Below, piece after piece: positions 16,937-26,988 of a stretch of 52,305 nucleotides of DNA; positions within the stretch are counted from its first letter, which is position 1; each line of letters opens with the position of its first letter. Source of the stretch: a candidate division FCPU426 bacterium (GTDB lineage Bacteria > Oederibacteriota > Muellerivitia > Muellerivitales > Muellerivitaceae); contig JASHNQ010000014.1 in the NCBI GenBank assembly GCA_030041545.1, forward strand, positions 1 to 52,305, in the 5' to 3' direction. The position numbers were made by a program, and so were the translations under genes. Below the pieces are notes generated by a model that made no database searches, was not told the DNA's origin, and was given only the letters and a program-made list of their open reading frames with translations.

Positions 16937-17860
16937 TCAATACCATAAAAGCAGTCCGAACAAACTGGAACTGGCGATGAAGCTGGAACTGACCTCGGCG
17001 GGATGCCAAGTGTAGCCCAACTCGTATTCCAACCTTCCAAGGTTATAGCGCAACGCGGCGCCCGCTGAAAAACCACCCTCCAGGTCGCCCGACTCGCTGA
17101 ACCGGTAGCCGGCGCGAAGGGCCAGGATACTCCGGTGCCAATACTCCGCGCCGACCGACGCCTGCGTGCCCTCGTCGTTCACGTAAAGGACCTCTCCGGC
17201 CGCCAAAAGGGTGGAATCCGGCGACACGATCAGGGGCCGGGCCGCGCCCAGCCGGAAGGTCAGGGGCAGCGGATCGGAGCCCTGGGGATCGGGTTGATAT
17301 TGGACATTCGGGCCTATGTTTTGGACCACCGCCGCCAGGTCCGTATCCAAAAGCAGCACCTTAAACCCCACGTCGAACGCATTGGTGAAGGCCTGCTTAT
17401 CCCCCAGGGTCGACACGATAGTCTTGAAAGCGCCGCCCACGGCGATTTTCCCGAACTGCTGGCCGTCGGCAAACGTCACGACCACGTCGCTGGCCGAGAC
17501 GGGCGGGTCCGTTGCCAGGGTGTTCTCAATGGGGGGCATGTGCCGGTAAACGACTTGGAAACCCAAATTGCCGTAGTTCTTGGTGGGAACGGCCGCGCTC
17601 AACGCCTCGATTTCCACGTCCGCGATGTCTTCCATGTGGTCGATCCCCAAGCTGTATTTGGAGATGCGGGCCAGGCCGGCCGGGTTGTAATCGATGACAT
17701 AGACGTCATCCCCCAAGGCCGAATAAGTCCCGCCCAAGGCGGCTGGCCGTACCCCGATAGGAACCTCCAAGATGTCGGCCCCGCTGGTTCCAGCTTGTTG
17801 GGCCCCTAAAGCACCGGCAAGGAGGAAGAAAACCGATAAGGGGAGAAAAACACGCTTCAT
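16937..17860 (-). CDS. PorV/PorQ-like outer-membrane protein
   Basis: The 307-residue protein has a signal peptide (MKRVFLPLSVFFLLAGALGA) and then the PorV-type opening: SGADILEVPIGVRPAALGGT, ALGDDVYVIDYNPAGLARI. The remaining length is a run of amphipathic beta-strands, ending with an aromatic residue (SLFGLLLWY) as outer-membrane barrels do. In the type IX system PorV carries cargo from the translocon to the attachment complex. Here the family match gives location and fold, while the export role is inferred. It is the last gene of the envelope operon, 46 bases after the TonB-receptor-like gene. Confidence 0.82.
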   Translation of the reverse strand: MKRVFLPLSVFFLLAGALGAQQAGTSGADILEVPIGVRPAALGGTYSALGDDVYVIDYNPAGLARISKYSLGIDHMEDIADVEIEALSAAVPTKNYGNLGFQVVYRHMPPIENTLATDPPVSASDVVVTFADGQQFGKIAVGGAFKTIVSTLGDKQAFTNAFDVGFKVLLLDTDLAAVVQNIGPNVQYQPDPQGSDPLPLTFRLGAARPLIVSPDSTLLAAGEVLYVNDEGTQASVGAEYWHRSILALRAGYRFSESGDLEGGFSAGAALRYNLGRLEYELGYTWHPAEVSSSFIASSSLFGLLLWY

Positions 17861-17906
17861 TGAAGCAAGCTAGCATGGTGCCCGTAAAGGGGTCAAGAAA
17901 ACCCTT

Positions 17907-19486
<1,580 letters not shown>

Positions 19487-19549
19487 CGATCAAACCGCAT
19501 TGTACTGAGGAAACCTTCAAATAACACGCGGCTCGTCTTTCGAACCCCG

Positions 19550-21334
19550 TCAATTCTGGCTGAGTTTTTGGATGGACTGAAGCTTGACCATGGCCTTGTT
19601 GATATTGCTTTGGGCGTTGATGTTGCCCGGGTCCTCCTTCAGGACTTCCCGCCATTTTTCAATGGCCTCGTGGATTTTCCCGTTGATGTAAAGGTCGACC
19701 CCGTCATAGTAAAGGGCTTTCACTTTTTCCGCGTCCACTTTTTCCTGGGATTGCTGACCGGTCATGCGCTTGACATAGTCGTTAGCCGTATCGTCGTCGG
19801 ATTTCAGCCGCAAGACTTCTTGGAACTTGGCCTGGGCCTTGTCCTTGTCTCCGTTTTCATAAAGGGAGATGCCGTCGGCATCCAAAGCCTTCACTTTCAC
19901 GCTGATATCCTTTTGTATGCGGAAAAATGCGGTTCCGATTTCGTCATTACCCGGAGCCAGATCCTTAGCCAGCGAAATGGATTTTTGGGCATCTTTCAAG
20001 TCACCTTTTTTATAGGCTTTCAACGCCTTAGCGTAAACCGCGTCCACTTGGCTGCTTTGTTTGGAAAGCAATTTCCTCAATTTCGACCTCACCAGGGAAT
20101 TAGGGGGGTCGATTTCTTTCGCCTTGTTATAGCTGGCCAGGGCGTTGGAATAGTCCTGCTCCTGGTAATATTGGTCCCCTTCCGTGAGCAACGCCTTGAC
20201 GCGGGAAAGGCGGTTGATCCTCAGGGTCTTGATGGCTTTTTGCGCCTTTTCATTGTTGGGATCCATGGTTAAGGCCAAGTTCCATTCATTGAGGGCTTGG
20301 AGCGTGTTGCCTTTTTTAAGGTAGGCCCTGCCGTTTTCGTAATGCAAGTCCACTTCCCTGCTTAACTTGGACTTGGCTTCGTCGATAAAACCCTGGGCCT
20401 GCTTATTGTCCGACTGGAGGGCAAGGACCTTTTGGGCCTCCGACATGGCATCCGAATATTGGCTGTTCAACATGAAATTACTGGCTTTCTCCAAATGGGC
20501 GTTGACGGCGTCGTCGATGGCCTGGGCCTGGCCCACGGCGGCGTTGGAATCCTTGGGATTGACCTTGAAGGCATTGCCGAAGGCTGTGGCAGCCTCGTCA
20601 TAGGAGGCGTTGTCGTGGTAAGCCACCCCTAAATCATAATAGGTCTCATCCAGGGAATCCGCGTCCTGGTCTTTGGGGGCCAGGGCGGTTTCCAGTTGGA
20701 TCGACTTCTTATAGGCGTCGATAGCCTTGTTGAAATCGCCCAGATTGTAGTAAGAAAAACCCAGGTATTTGTTGATTTGCGGGTCGTTCTGGAGCTTCAG
20801 GGCCGAATTCCAGTCGGCCGCCGCGCTTTTATAGTCCTTTCCTTGGAAGGAAATAAAACCCAAGTTCCTATAAGCGAAGAAACTTTTCGGGTCCGCCTGG
20901 AGCACCTGTTTTAAGGCCGCTTGCGCTTCCGGGTATTTTTTCTCGGTGAGGTAAACTTTGGCCTGGCAAGAGGGCAGGATGCGCTTGGCGTTGGGTTCAT
21001 CCGGAATGAGTTTCAAGGTGTTTTGGAAATGCTTCGCCGCGGAAGAATAATCTTCCTTGGAACTGGCGATCATTCCCTCGCACAGCTCGAGATAACCCCT
21101 GGCGTCGGTGTCCTTGGAATTCAATTGCGCGCATTTTTGAAATTCGGGAACCGCCTGATCGAACTTCTGGTCGTTCAGGTAGGCAAGACCGAGCTTAAAG
21201 TGGGCCGTTTCGTTGTTGGGGTCCGCCTTGATGGCCTGCAAATAAATGGCCTCGTTGCCCGAATCCTGGGCCACGGCGCAAAACGGGACTAGGAAAAAGG
21301 CGAAAAAAGGAACCAGGACCTTTATTTTTTCCAT
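19550..21334 (-). CDS. Periplasmic TPR-repeat protein
   Basis: The 594-residue protein has a signal peptide (MEKIKVLVPFFAFFLVPFCAVA) and then roughly a dozen tetratricopeptide repeats, such as NNETAHFKLGLAYLNDQKFD, YFAYRNLGFISFQGKDYKSA-like segments, YYDLGVAYHDNASYDEAATA, HYENGRAYLKKGNTLQAL and YYDGVDLYINGKIHEAIEKW. ATG 21334 is used because AGAGGA precedes it by six bases; a longer frame to 21427 would overlap the upstream gene. It should form an extended helical scaffold for protein contacts in the periplasm. It follows the TPR/PD40 lipoprotein gene by 14 bases, and tRNA-Gly lies 63 bases beyond its stop. Confidence 0.85.
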   Translation of the reverse strand: MEKIKVLVPFFAFFLVPFCAVAQDSGNEAIYLQAIKADPNNETAHFKLGLAYLNDQKFDQAVPEFQKCAQLNSKDTDARGYLELCEGMIASSKEDYSSAAKHFQNTLKLIPDEPNAKRILPSCQAKVYLTEKKYPEAQAALKQVLQADPKSFFAYRNLGFISFQGKDYKSAAADWNSALKLQNDPQINKYLGFSYYNLGDFNKAIDAYKKSIQLETALAPKDQDADSLDETYYDLGVAYHDNASYDEAATAFGNAFKVNPKDSNAAVGQAQAIDDAVNAHLEKASNFMLNSQYSDAMSEAQKVLALQSDNKQAQGFIDEAKSKLSREVDLHYENGRAYLKKGNTLQALNEWNLALTMDPNNEKAQKAIKTLRINRLSRVKALLTEGDQYYQEQDYSNALASYNKAKEIDPPNSLVRSKLRKLLSKQSSQVDAVYAKALKAYKKGDLKDAQKSISLAKDLAPGNDEIGTAFFRIQKDISVKVKALDADGISLYENGDKDKAQAKFQEVLRLKSDDDTANDYVKRMTGQQSQEKVDAEKVKALYYDGVDLYINGKIHEAIEKWREVLKEDPGNINAQSNINKAMVKLQSIQKLSQN

Positions 21335-21348
21335 GTCGTCCTCTTGGA

Positions 21349-22563
21349 TCACGGGCTGGTGGGGGCCGAAACGTCCAAAACCAGCAACTCGTCGGTTGTT
21401 TTTTGGGGGGCGTCCGCCTGGCGGCAACGGATCATCGTGCCGTCAGTCGACCATGACAGGTCGGCAGTATAGTCAAGCATTTGATGGGTTTTCAACAACT
21501 GTTTGTACCCGGCCCCATCGGTGTTCACCAGGCATACTCTCCCTGCGTAAACATACGCGATCTTGTTCCCTGCGGGATGGCAGGCCGGGTGGATTCCCAA
21601 GTCCGAACTTTTGCTGTAAAAAAGCGTTTGGGTGGCTTGGGTGCGCACGTCGGTTTTCAGGAGCTTCCGTTTTTTCCCCCGGGTCTGCCAGTAAACGAGG
21701 CACCGGCTGTCCGGCGACCAGGCCGGGAACTCCGCCCCAATGGTCTGACTCAGGATATGGAAAACCGCATCGTCGCTCTTGGGGGAAATTTGTGCCACAT
21801 AGAGGTAATACTTGCCGTTGGCCGCTCGTTTTCGTTCGGCCAAACAACTTCCGTCCGGGGACTGCAGGACCCCACCATCCTGGGCGGCAGGCAAAAAATC
21901 CCCTTCGTTGCTTTTGTTGAAGGGCACTTCGTTTTTAAGGACAATCCAATCGACGCTGGCCTGGGCAATTTCGGTCGCCCTCCGGGCGCGATCGGATAAG
22001 GAATCGAGCTTTGCTCTCGTCTCAGCCTGGATGAAGACCAAGGGAAAAGTCTTATAAACGTTATCCAAGGCTTCCTCCGTACCTTTGTAATCCTTCTGGA
22101 AGAACAGCGCCGTGGCCGAAGTATACTGGGCTTCGATCAGGGACTGGATGGAATCCCGCATCTGGCTATTTTCCATATAACGGTCATAAGCCTTTTGGTT
22201 ATAGACCATGGCCTGGGCCGGATCCTTGAGTTTGTCGTGGTATAAACTGGCCAAATCAAGGAGGGAATGAAGCTCTTCGTCCGTCCGGGGAAAATCCTGA
22301 ACCACTTTTTGATACCACTGGATGGCGGAAGCATAGTCCGACTGGGCCTCGTAATCCTTAGCGATACGGTAACAAACCCTGGGAGCCAGCACCGACCCGG
22401 GATGGTGTTGCAGGTAATCCTGGTAGGACTTGATGGCTTCGGAGGTTTTCCCGGATCCATCCAAGTCGGCGGCGGCTTCAAAGGAGCCACCCAGGTATTG
22501 ACATCCGCCTAAAAAAGCCAGGAAAAGGGCCACTGGGGGAAAAAAGGGGATGGATTTGATCAA
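21349..22563 (-). CDS. TPR/PD40 lipoprotein (PorE/BamD/TolB-like domains)
   Basis: The 404-residue protein has a lipoprotein signal (PFFPPVALFLAFLGGC, Cys at residue 21). Residues 30-190 hold BamD-like TPRs (EAIKSYQDYLQHHPGSVLAP, DYASAIQWYQKVVQDFPRTD). From about residue 215 the C-terminal half contains PD40/TolB-type propeller motifs: GGVLQSPDGSCLAE, EFPAWSPDSRCLVYWQ, IHPACHPAGNKIAYV, ADLSWSTDGTMIRC. TPR plus PD40 is also the core of the type IX component PorE, whose OmpA domain is absent here but present in the upstream gene. The start is TTG at 22563 with a poor ribosome binding site, 30 bases after the preceding stop. Confidence 0.82.
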   Translation of the reverse strand: MIKSIPFFPPVALFLAFLGGCQYLGGSFEAAADLDGSGKTSEAIKSYQDYLQHHPGSVLAPRVCYRIAKDYEAQSDYASAIQWYQKVVQDFPRTDEELHSLLDLASLYHDKLKDPAQAMVYNQKAYDRYMENSQMRDSIQSLIEAQYTSATALFFQKDYKGTEEALDNVYKTFPLVFIQAETRAKLDSLSDRARRATEIAQASVDWIVLKNEVPFNKSNEGDFLPAAQDGGVLQSPDGSCLAERKRAANGKYYLYVAQISPKSDDAVFHILSQTIGAEFPAWSPDSRCLVYWQTRGKKRKLLKTDVRTQATQTLFYSKSSDLGIHPACHPAGNKIAYVYAGRVCLVNTDGAGYKQLLKTHQMLDYTADLSWSTDGTMIRCRQADAPQKTTDELLVLDVSAPTSP

Positions 22564-22593
22564 TTTGGGTCGGGCCTTTCCTTGGGTATTTGA

Positions 22594-24348
22594 TTATTTG
22601 GTAATGATGACGATATCCACACGGCGGTTTTTGCTGTGGGCCTCTTGGGTATCGGCCGTGTCCAAGGGAGCGGCCGAGCCATGGCCGCGTGAATAAAGAT
22701 TATCGGGCGAAACTTTTCCCTTTTCCACCAAATACCTCAAAACCTCGTCGGACCTGTTCTGGGAATAGGAAAGTGCCCGCCTCTCGGGGCCCTCGTCCGG
22801 ATCGGCGTGGCCCTCGATATAAACCCGGCAATTGGGATATTTGCGGATAAGTCTCGCCACTTGGTCCAGGTAACTCTCGAAGGAGGGGCTGAGGTGCGAG
22901 CTCTTTTCGGCGAAGGGAACGCTGGGCACCTTCAGGACACCTGACATTCCCAAGGGCCGGAGCGACTCGGGGATGGAAGGCGCCGTGAAAACCTGGGGCT
23001 CCATGGCCATGGACGCCAGGACGGGGGCCTCACGGGAGGAAACTTTGGCCACCTTGAAGATGGGGTCGCTGGCCACCACCTGCTGGCCGCGGACGTCCAC
23101 GGTCCGCAGGTTGTAGTTGGCGAAAATTCCCCCAGTAACGATGTTGCCGCTGCTATCTTTCCCGTCCCAGGCGATCTGGCGAGGGGGTATGCCTTTTCCA
23201 CTATAGGTCCTAAGGACGTTGCCCTGGGGGTCGGTGATTTCCAGCGTCCAATTCTTGATGTCCGTCCGGGCCTGGGGTTTGATATCAAAGGTGGCCTGCT
23301 TGAGGGTTCCTGTCTGGACGTCGGAAATTTGGGGCTTGATTTCCACCTCCTCCACTTTTTGCGCCTGGGCCAGGGAGTCGGCCTGGCTTTCTCCCGTTCC
23401 AAACCGGTAAGTCAGGGAAAAACGTTGGGTATCCCCGAGGACCCCGAAGGGAACCAGGGCGTAATCCAGTTCAAATCCGGAAAATTGTATTCCCGCTCCC
23501 ACCGAAGCACCCGTAGCGCCGCCTAAATCCTCCTCCGAGGGATTAAAGCTGTAGCCGCCTCTCGCCGATAACGCAAAGGATGGGTTTCCCCAAACCAACT
23601 CCCCGCCGGTGTCCACGATGGCATCATTATCAATGGGTTTTTCAAGGTCCACCCCCACGAGGAAATGAAAAGGATTTTGGGGCTGGAAACGGTAGGCCAA
23701 ACCCGCGCGGTAAATAAGGGGCAGGGATTCCTGGGCGGAATAATCGGAAAAGTTCGAAAGCTGCCCAAGGTTTTGAACCGATAGGCCTAAAGTCCAATCC
23801 TTGCTCTTGGTGTAAAGCAACAGGCCCGCGTCCATACCCCCGCCGAAAGCGGAATAAGTGACTAAATTGCTGGAGATGAATTTGCCCCCGATCCCCAAGG
23901 CGAAGTTGTCCCCAAAGGTCTGGCCAAAACCGACGGCTACGGCCAGGTCATTAGCGCTTCCGGGAATGGCGGAAGGATTGTTCGTGGAATTAAAGCTCGG
24001 TACAAAATCAAAGGCGCCGCTTAAGCCCAGCGTACTGCCCGGCTGCAGGGGCAAGGCCGCCCCTAGGTACTCGTAATCGATGTCGGCAAAATAAAAGAGC
24101 TGAAGCGCGCTGATCTCAGGATGATTCAACTGGGCCAAACCCGCCGTGTTCCAAAACATCGTGCTGACGTCATCAGCCACGGCCGTGAACATCCCCCCCA
24201 TCCCCGCGCCGCGGACGCCAACCGGGATTTCCAAGAATTGGACCCCCGTGGTACTGATGCCCTGGGAAAAAGCGGTAAGAGGAAACAATAGAACAATGAA
24301 AGCAACAAGAGCGTGGGCGTGCTTGGAAAATAAGGGCTTAAAATTCAT
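22594..24348 (-). CDS. PorV-like barrel fused to FlgD-Ig and OmpA domains
   Basis: The 584-residue protein has three parts. After the signal peptide (HALVAFIVLLFPLTAFSQ), residues 30-320 form a PorV-type barrel (VQFLEIPVGVRGAGMGGMFT, MFWNTAGLAQLNHPE). Residues of about 340-430 match a FlgD-type Ig fold (WTLEITDPQGNVLRTYSGKG, IAWDGKDSSGNIVTGGIF). The last 130 residues are an OmpA-type peptidoglycan-binding domain (VYIEGHADPDEGPERRALSY, QNRSDEVLRYLVEKGKV, KNRRVDIVII). The barrel is thus anchored to peptidoglycan by its own tail. It heads the envelope operon behind a strong promoter. I know of no standard T9SS component with this order of domains. Confidence 0.88.
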   Translation of the reverse strand: MNFKPLFSKHAHALVAFIVLLFPLTAFSQGISTTGVQFLEIPVGVRGAGMGGMFTAVADDVSTMFWNTAGLAQLNHPEISALQLFYFADIDYEYLGAALPLQPGSTLGLSGAFDFVPSFNSTNNPSAIPGSANDLAVAVGFGQTFGDNFALGIGGKFISSNLVTYSAFGGGMDAGLLLYTKSKDWTLGLSVQNLGQLSNFSDYSAQESLPLIYRAGLAYRFQPQNPFHFLVGVDLEKPIDNDAIVDTGGELVWGNPSFALSARGGYSFNPSEEDLGGATGASVGAGIQFSGFELDYALVPFGVLGDTQRFSLTYRFGTGESQADSLAQAQKVEEVEIKPQISDVQTGTLKQATFDIKPQARTDIKNWTLEITDPQGNVLRTYSGKGIPPRQIAWDGKDSSGNIVTGGIFANYNLRTVDVRGQQVVASDPIFKVAKVSSREAPVLASMAMEPQVFTAPSIPESLRPLGMSGVLKVPSVPFAEKSSHLSPSFESYLDQVARLIRKYPNCRVYIEGHADPDEGPERRALSYSQNRSDEVLRYLVEKGKVSPDNLYSRGHGSAAPLDTADTQEAHSKNRRVDIVIITK

Positions 24349-24375
24349 GGGGCCTTGGGGGTTGAGGGTTTAACG

Positions 24376-24406
24376 ATTATATCATGGGCTCATTCGGGCC
24401 TGTCAA
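24376..24406 (-). promoter_or_regulatory. Promoter of envelope operon
   Basis: On the minus strand, consensus -35 TTGACA (24401-24406) and consensus -10 TATAAT (24376-24381) carry an extended TG ahead of the -10 (TGATATAAT). The spacer is 19 bases, longer than ideal. The leader to ATG 24348 is about 20 bases. Confidence 0.65.
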
Positions 24407-24499
24407 CGTCACCCCTTGCCGCCCTTTCATTGGGAAGTCCTGGAAACGCCCGTCTCCTTGCCGCCAAAGGTTCATTAGAGGGCGGAAGCCAAGTTCCCA

Positions 24500-24527
24500 T
24501 TGTTCCGCTCGAAGTCCCTGATATAAT
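24500..24527 (+). promoter_or_regulatory. Promoter of PpiD-like gene
   Basis: An extended -10, TGATATAAT (TATAAT at 24522-24527), stands 16 bases after TTGTTC (24500-24505). Transcription would start near 24534, with the ATG at 24603 behind GGAGG. The 24349-24602 gap thus holds two divergent promoters and no further gene. Confidence 0.65.
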
Positions 24528-24602
24528 GCGCCGGTTTTCTCCGTCTATGAAACTTCCATAGTGTCCCCGGTTTTAAATTTCCAACGTTTTGGAGGCGCTT
24601 CC

Positions 24603-26063
24603 ATGATGAGTACCTTGCGGGACAAACGAACGATGCAGATAGTGCTTTGGACACTGGTGGTCGGATTCGTGGGGGCGCTCTTCTTTGGATTTGGAATGCG
24701 ATTCACTTCCGGCGGCAAGTACGACTCCAGTGTTGATGCGGCCAAGGTCGGCGACGAGGCGATCACCCGCGAGGAATTCAGCAAGGCCTACCAGCCGGTG
24801 CTCGACAAGATTTATGCCGCCGAGCCGCAGGGCCCCACGAGCGAGGAAACCCAGCGCCTCCAAGAAAAGGTTCTCAACAGTCTCATTGATGACGCCATCC
24901 TGGGGCAAACCGCCCAAAAATTGGGCATCAGCGTTCCCGACGAGGAACTGGCCGCCTCGATCCGGCGTGAGCCTTATTTCGCCGACCAAAACGGGAACTT
25001 TGACAAGGACCGGTACCTGCAAGTCCTCCAGGCCAACCAATTAACCCCTGAGCAATTCGAGGCCGACCAGCGGCAGGCGCTCCAGCGTCAAAAAATCCGC
25101 ACGGTCCTCTTGGACGGGGTCCTCTTCACCGGCAGCGAGGTGGACTATTATGCTTCCCTGCTCAACCGCGCCCTGAAGTCCGATTATGTTGTTTTGGACG
25201 AATCGGCCTATGAGAAGAACCTCCAGCCTAAAGGGGACGAACTTCGTGATTTTTACGAAAACACGAGGAATCAGTATGATCACCCCGAGAGGGTCAAAGT
25301 TCGGCACCTCTTCCTTACCACGCCCCAAAACGAAGGATTCCAGGACCCTGAAAAAGTAAAAAAGACCTTGGAGGAATACCGGCAGGAGGTCCTTTCCGGA
25401 AAGGCCCAATTCTCCGATTTGGCCAAAAAATACTCCGAAGACGGCCAAACCAAAAACCTGGGCGGGGAGATCGGATGGATTGAGCGGGGCTCCCTACCCA
25501 AGGACATGGAGGACAATATCTTCGGCTTGAAAAAGGGGGAAATCACCCAGCCTTTCAAACTCCAAAGCGGCTACGATATCGCCCTCATCGAGGACAGCGA
25601 AAAAGCCTACAAAAGCACCTTTGAGGAAGTCCATTCCAAGGTCCTGGACCAGTACTTGAGGCAAAAAGCTTCCGAAAAAATCGCGCTGATTTCCGAACAG
25701 CTGGCCGGAAAGATGAAGGACGATGAATCCCTGGAAAAAGCCGCGAAGGAACTGGGGCTCCCGGCCTCCGCCACGGACTGGTTTAACCGCGACAAGGGCA
25801 TTCCCCACATGGCCGACTCAAAGGGCACCGCGGACGAGTTGGCAAGCCTTTACATCGGGGATTGGAAAGGGCCGATTCCGGTCGATAAAAAAGTATATTT
25901 CTTTCAAATCACCGACGCCCAGCCGGTAAAGGGAGTTCCAACATTGACGGACCAGGAGCGCGTGGAAATCACCCAGCGCATGGTTTCGGAAAGCCAGCAA
26001 TCGTGGTTGAAGGACTTCCTTGCCGCCGAAAGGAAGAAACTGGGGGTCAAGACCTACCTGTGA
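24603..26063 (+). CDS. PpiD/SurA-like peptidyl-prolyl isomerase
   Basis: The 486-residue protein has one N-terminal membrane span (MQIVLWTLVVGFVGALFFGF) after a short basic cytoplasmic segment, as in PpiD. A SurA-N/PpiD-type chaperone region follows (VGDEAITREEFSKAYQ, LIDDAILGQTAQKLGISVPD, YLQVLQANQLTPEQFEADQR). A parvulin domain begins near residue 230 (VRHLFLTTPQN, FSDLAKKYSEDGQTKNLGGE, GWIERGSLPKDMEDNIFGLK). A further chaperone-like helical region closes the protein. It should fold or hold outer-membrane proteins in the periplasm, fitting the barrel operon it diverges from. ATG 24603 is chosen for GGAGG seven bases upstream. Confidence 0.9.
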   Translation: MMSTLRDKRTMQIVLWTLVVGFVGALFFGFGMRFTSGGKYDSSVDAAKVGDEAITREEFSKAYQPVLDKIYAAEPQGPTSEETQRLQEKVLNSLIDDAILGQTAQKLGISVPDEELAASIRREPYFADQNGNFDKDRYLQVLQANQLTPEQFEADQRQALQRQKIRTVLLDGVLFTGSEVDYYASLLNRALKSDYVVLDESAYEKNLQPKGDELRDFYENTRNQYDHPERVKVRHLFLTTPQNEGFQDPEKVKKTLEEYRQEVLSGKAQFSDLAKKYSEDGQTKNLGGEIGWIERGSLPKDMEDNIFGLKKGEITQPFKLQSGYDIALIEDSEKAYKSTFEEVHSKVLDQYLRQKASEKIALISEQLAGKMKDDESLEKAAKELGLPASATDWFNRDKGIPHMADSKGTADELASLYIGDWKGPIPVDKKVYFFQITDAQPVKGVPTLTDQERVEITQRMVSESQQSWLKDFLAAERKKLGVKTYL

Positions 26064-26109
26064 GAAAGTCAGTTGTAAGTTAAGAGTGTTGAGTTTTGAG
26101 TTAATAAAA

Positions 26110-26137
26110 TTTTTGGATTCGTCCACGCATCCAAAAA
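26110..26137. terminator. Hairpin between convergent ppiD-like and maf genes
   Basis: TTTTTGGAT (26110-26118) pairs with ATCCAAAAA (26129-26137) around a ten-base loop. Outer flanks also match imperfectly (GTTGAGTTTTGAGTT against AACTCAA). T runs exist in both directions, so it can terminate both genes. Confidence 0.55.
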
Positions 26138-26147
26138 CATCCACAAC

Positions 26148-26735
26148 TCAAAGCTTAGAACCCAAAACTTCATTTGTTTGTTCCACCACCCAGCGCAGGG
26201 GAAGTCCCATGACATTGAAATAATCCCCCTCCCATTTTTCAATCCAAGCGCGGGCCGTTCCCTGGATGGCGTAGCCGCCGGCCTTGTCATAGGGTTCGGG
26301 GGTGGCAAGGTAAGCCCTCAATTCCCCGGTTTTTAACTTCCTGAAAAAAACCTCTGTTTTTTCCACATGCTGGCGGATGTCCCGACCTCCGTTTCCCACC
26401 AGGGCCACTCCTGTCCAAACCGTATGCGATTTCCCCGACAGCCACCGGAGCATGGCTTGGGCCTGGATCCGACCCTTGGGTTTCCCAAAAATCCTCCCCT
26501 GACAGGCCACCAGCGTATCCGCGCCCAAAACTAAGGCGTAGGGAAATTTTTTCGCGGCCGCTAGGGCTTTCTCCAAGGCCAGTCGCCGGGCCATTCGGGC
26601 GGGGCTTTCCGCCGCCCGGCGGCTTTCCACCACTCCTGGTGGCGAAACGGATTTAAAAGGGATCCCCGCAAAACGCAGGATGGCCTTTCGGCGGGGTGAT
26701 TGGGAGGCTAAAACCAGGCGGATCGTAGTATTCAA
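26148..26735 (-). CDS. maf: Maf-family nucleotide pyrophosphatase
   Basis: The 195-residue product belongs to the Maf/YhdE/YceF house-cleaning NTP pyrophosphatases: LVLASQSPRRKAILRFAGIP at residues 8-27, ARMARRLALEKALAAA, VLGADTLVACQGRIFGKPKG with the catalytic Asp, LSGKSHTVWTGVAL, and EPYDKAGGYAIQGTARAWIE near the end. It hydrolyses non-canonical or modified nucleotides. The start is TTG at 26735, whose TTGA overlaps the stop of a 55-residue small gene, so translation is probably coupled. Confidence 0.93.
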   Translation of the reverse strand: MNTTIRLVLASQSPRRKAILRFAGIPFKSVSPPGVVESRRAAESPARMARRLALEKALAAAKKFPYALVLGADTLVACQGRIFGKPKGRIQAQAMLRWLSGKSHTVWTGVALVGNGGRDIRQHVEKTEVFFRKLKTGELRAYLATPEPYDKAGGYAIQGTARAWIEKWEGDYFNVMGLPLRWVVEQTNEVLGSKL

Positions 26736-26899
26736 GGTTCGCTTGGAAAAATAAGACCTACGACCATGGTGAACCGCTTGATGAAGATGTCATGGCAGAA
26801 ACCCACGGGCACCCGCAGTCCCGGCAGTTCTACCACATAACCGCCCAGGGTGCCTCCCAAGGCGGTCCTCAAGAGGGCAATACCCGCTCCCTTGGACAT
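26732..26899 (-). CDS. 55-residue small membrane-like protein (possibly DUF4321-like)
   Basis: An ATG at 26899 follows a perfect GGAGGAATTC spacing (GGAGG seven bases away). The frame continues 55 codons to a TGA that overlaps the maf start. The product is hydrophobic: GAGIALLRTALGGTLGGYVV, then PGLRVPVGFCHDIFI and FTMVVGLIFPSEP. The glycine-rich first helix and position just upstream of maf recall the DUF4321 small proteins that precede maf in Clostridia, but the assignment is tentative. The quality of the ribosome binding site and the stop/start overlap make a real gene likely. A short membrane peptide is inferred. Confidence 0.65.
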   Translation of the reverse strand: MSKGAGIALLRTALGGTLGGYVVELPGLRVPVGFCHDIFIKRFTMVVGLIFPSEP

Positions 26900-26988
26900 T
26901 GAATTCCTCCGGAAAGTGGTTCGGCGTTTTGGTTCGCCTTGGTCGTAGGCTTTCCTGCGTGCTGTCGACTCTGAGCTGTCAGCCGCCG

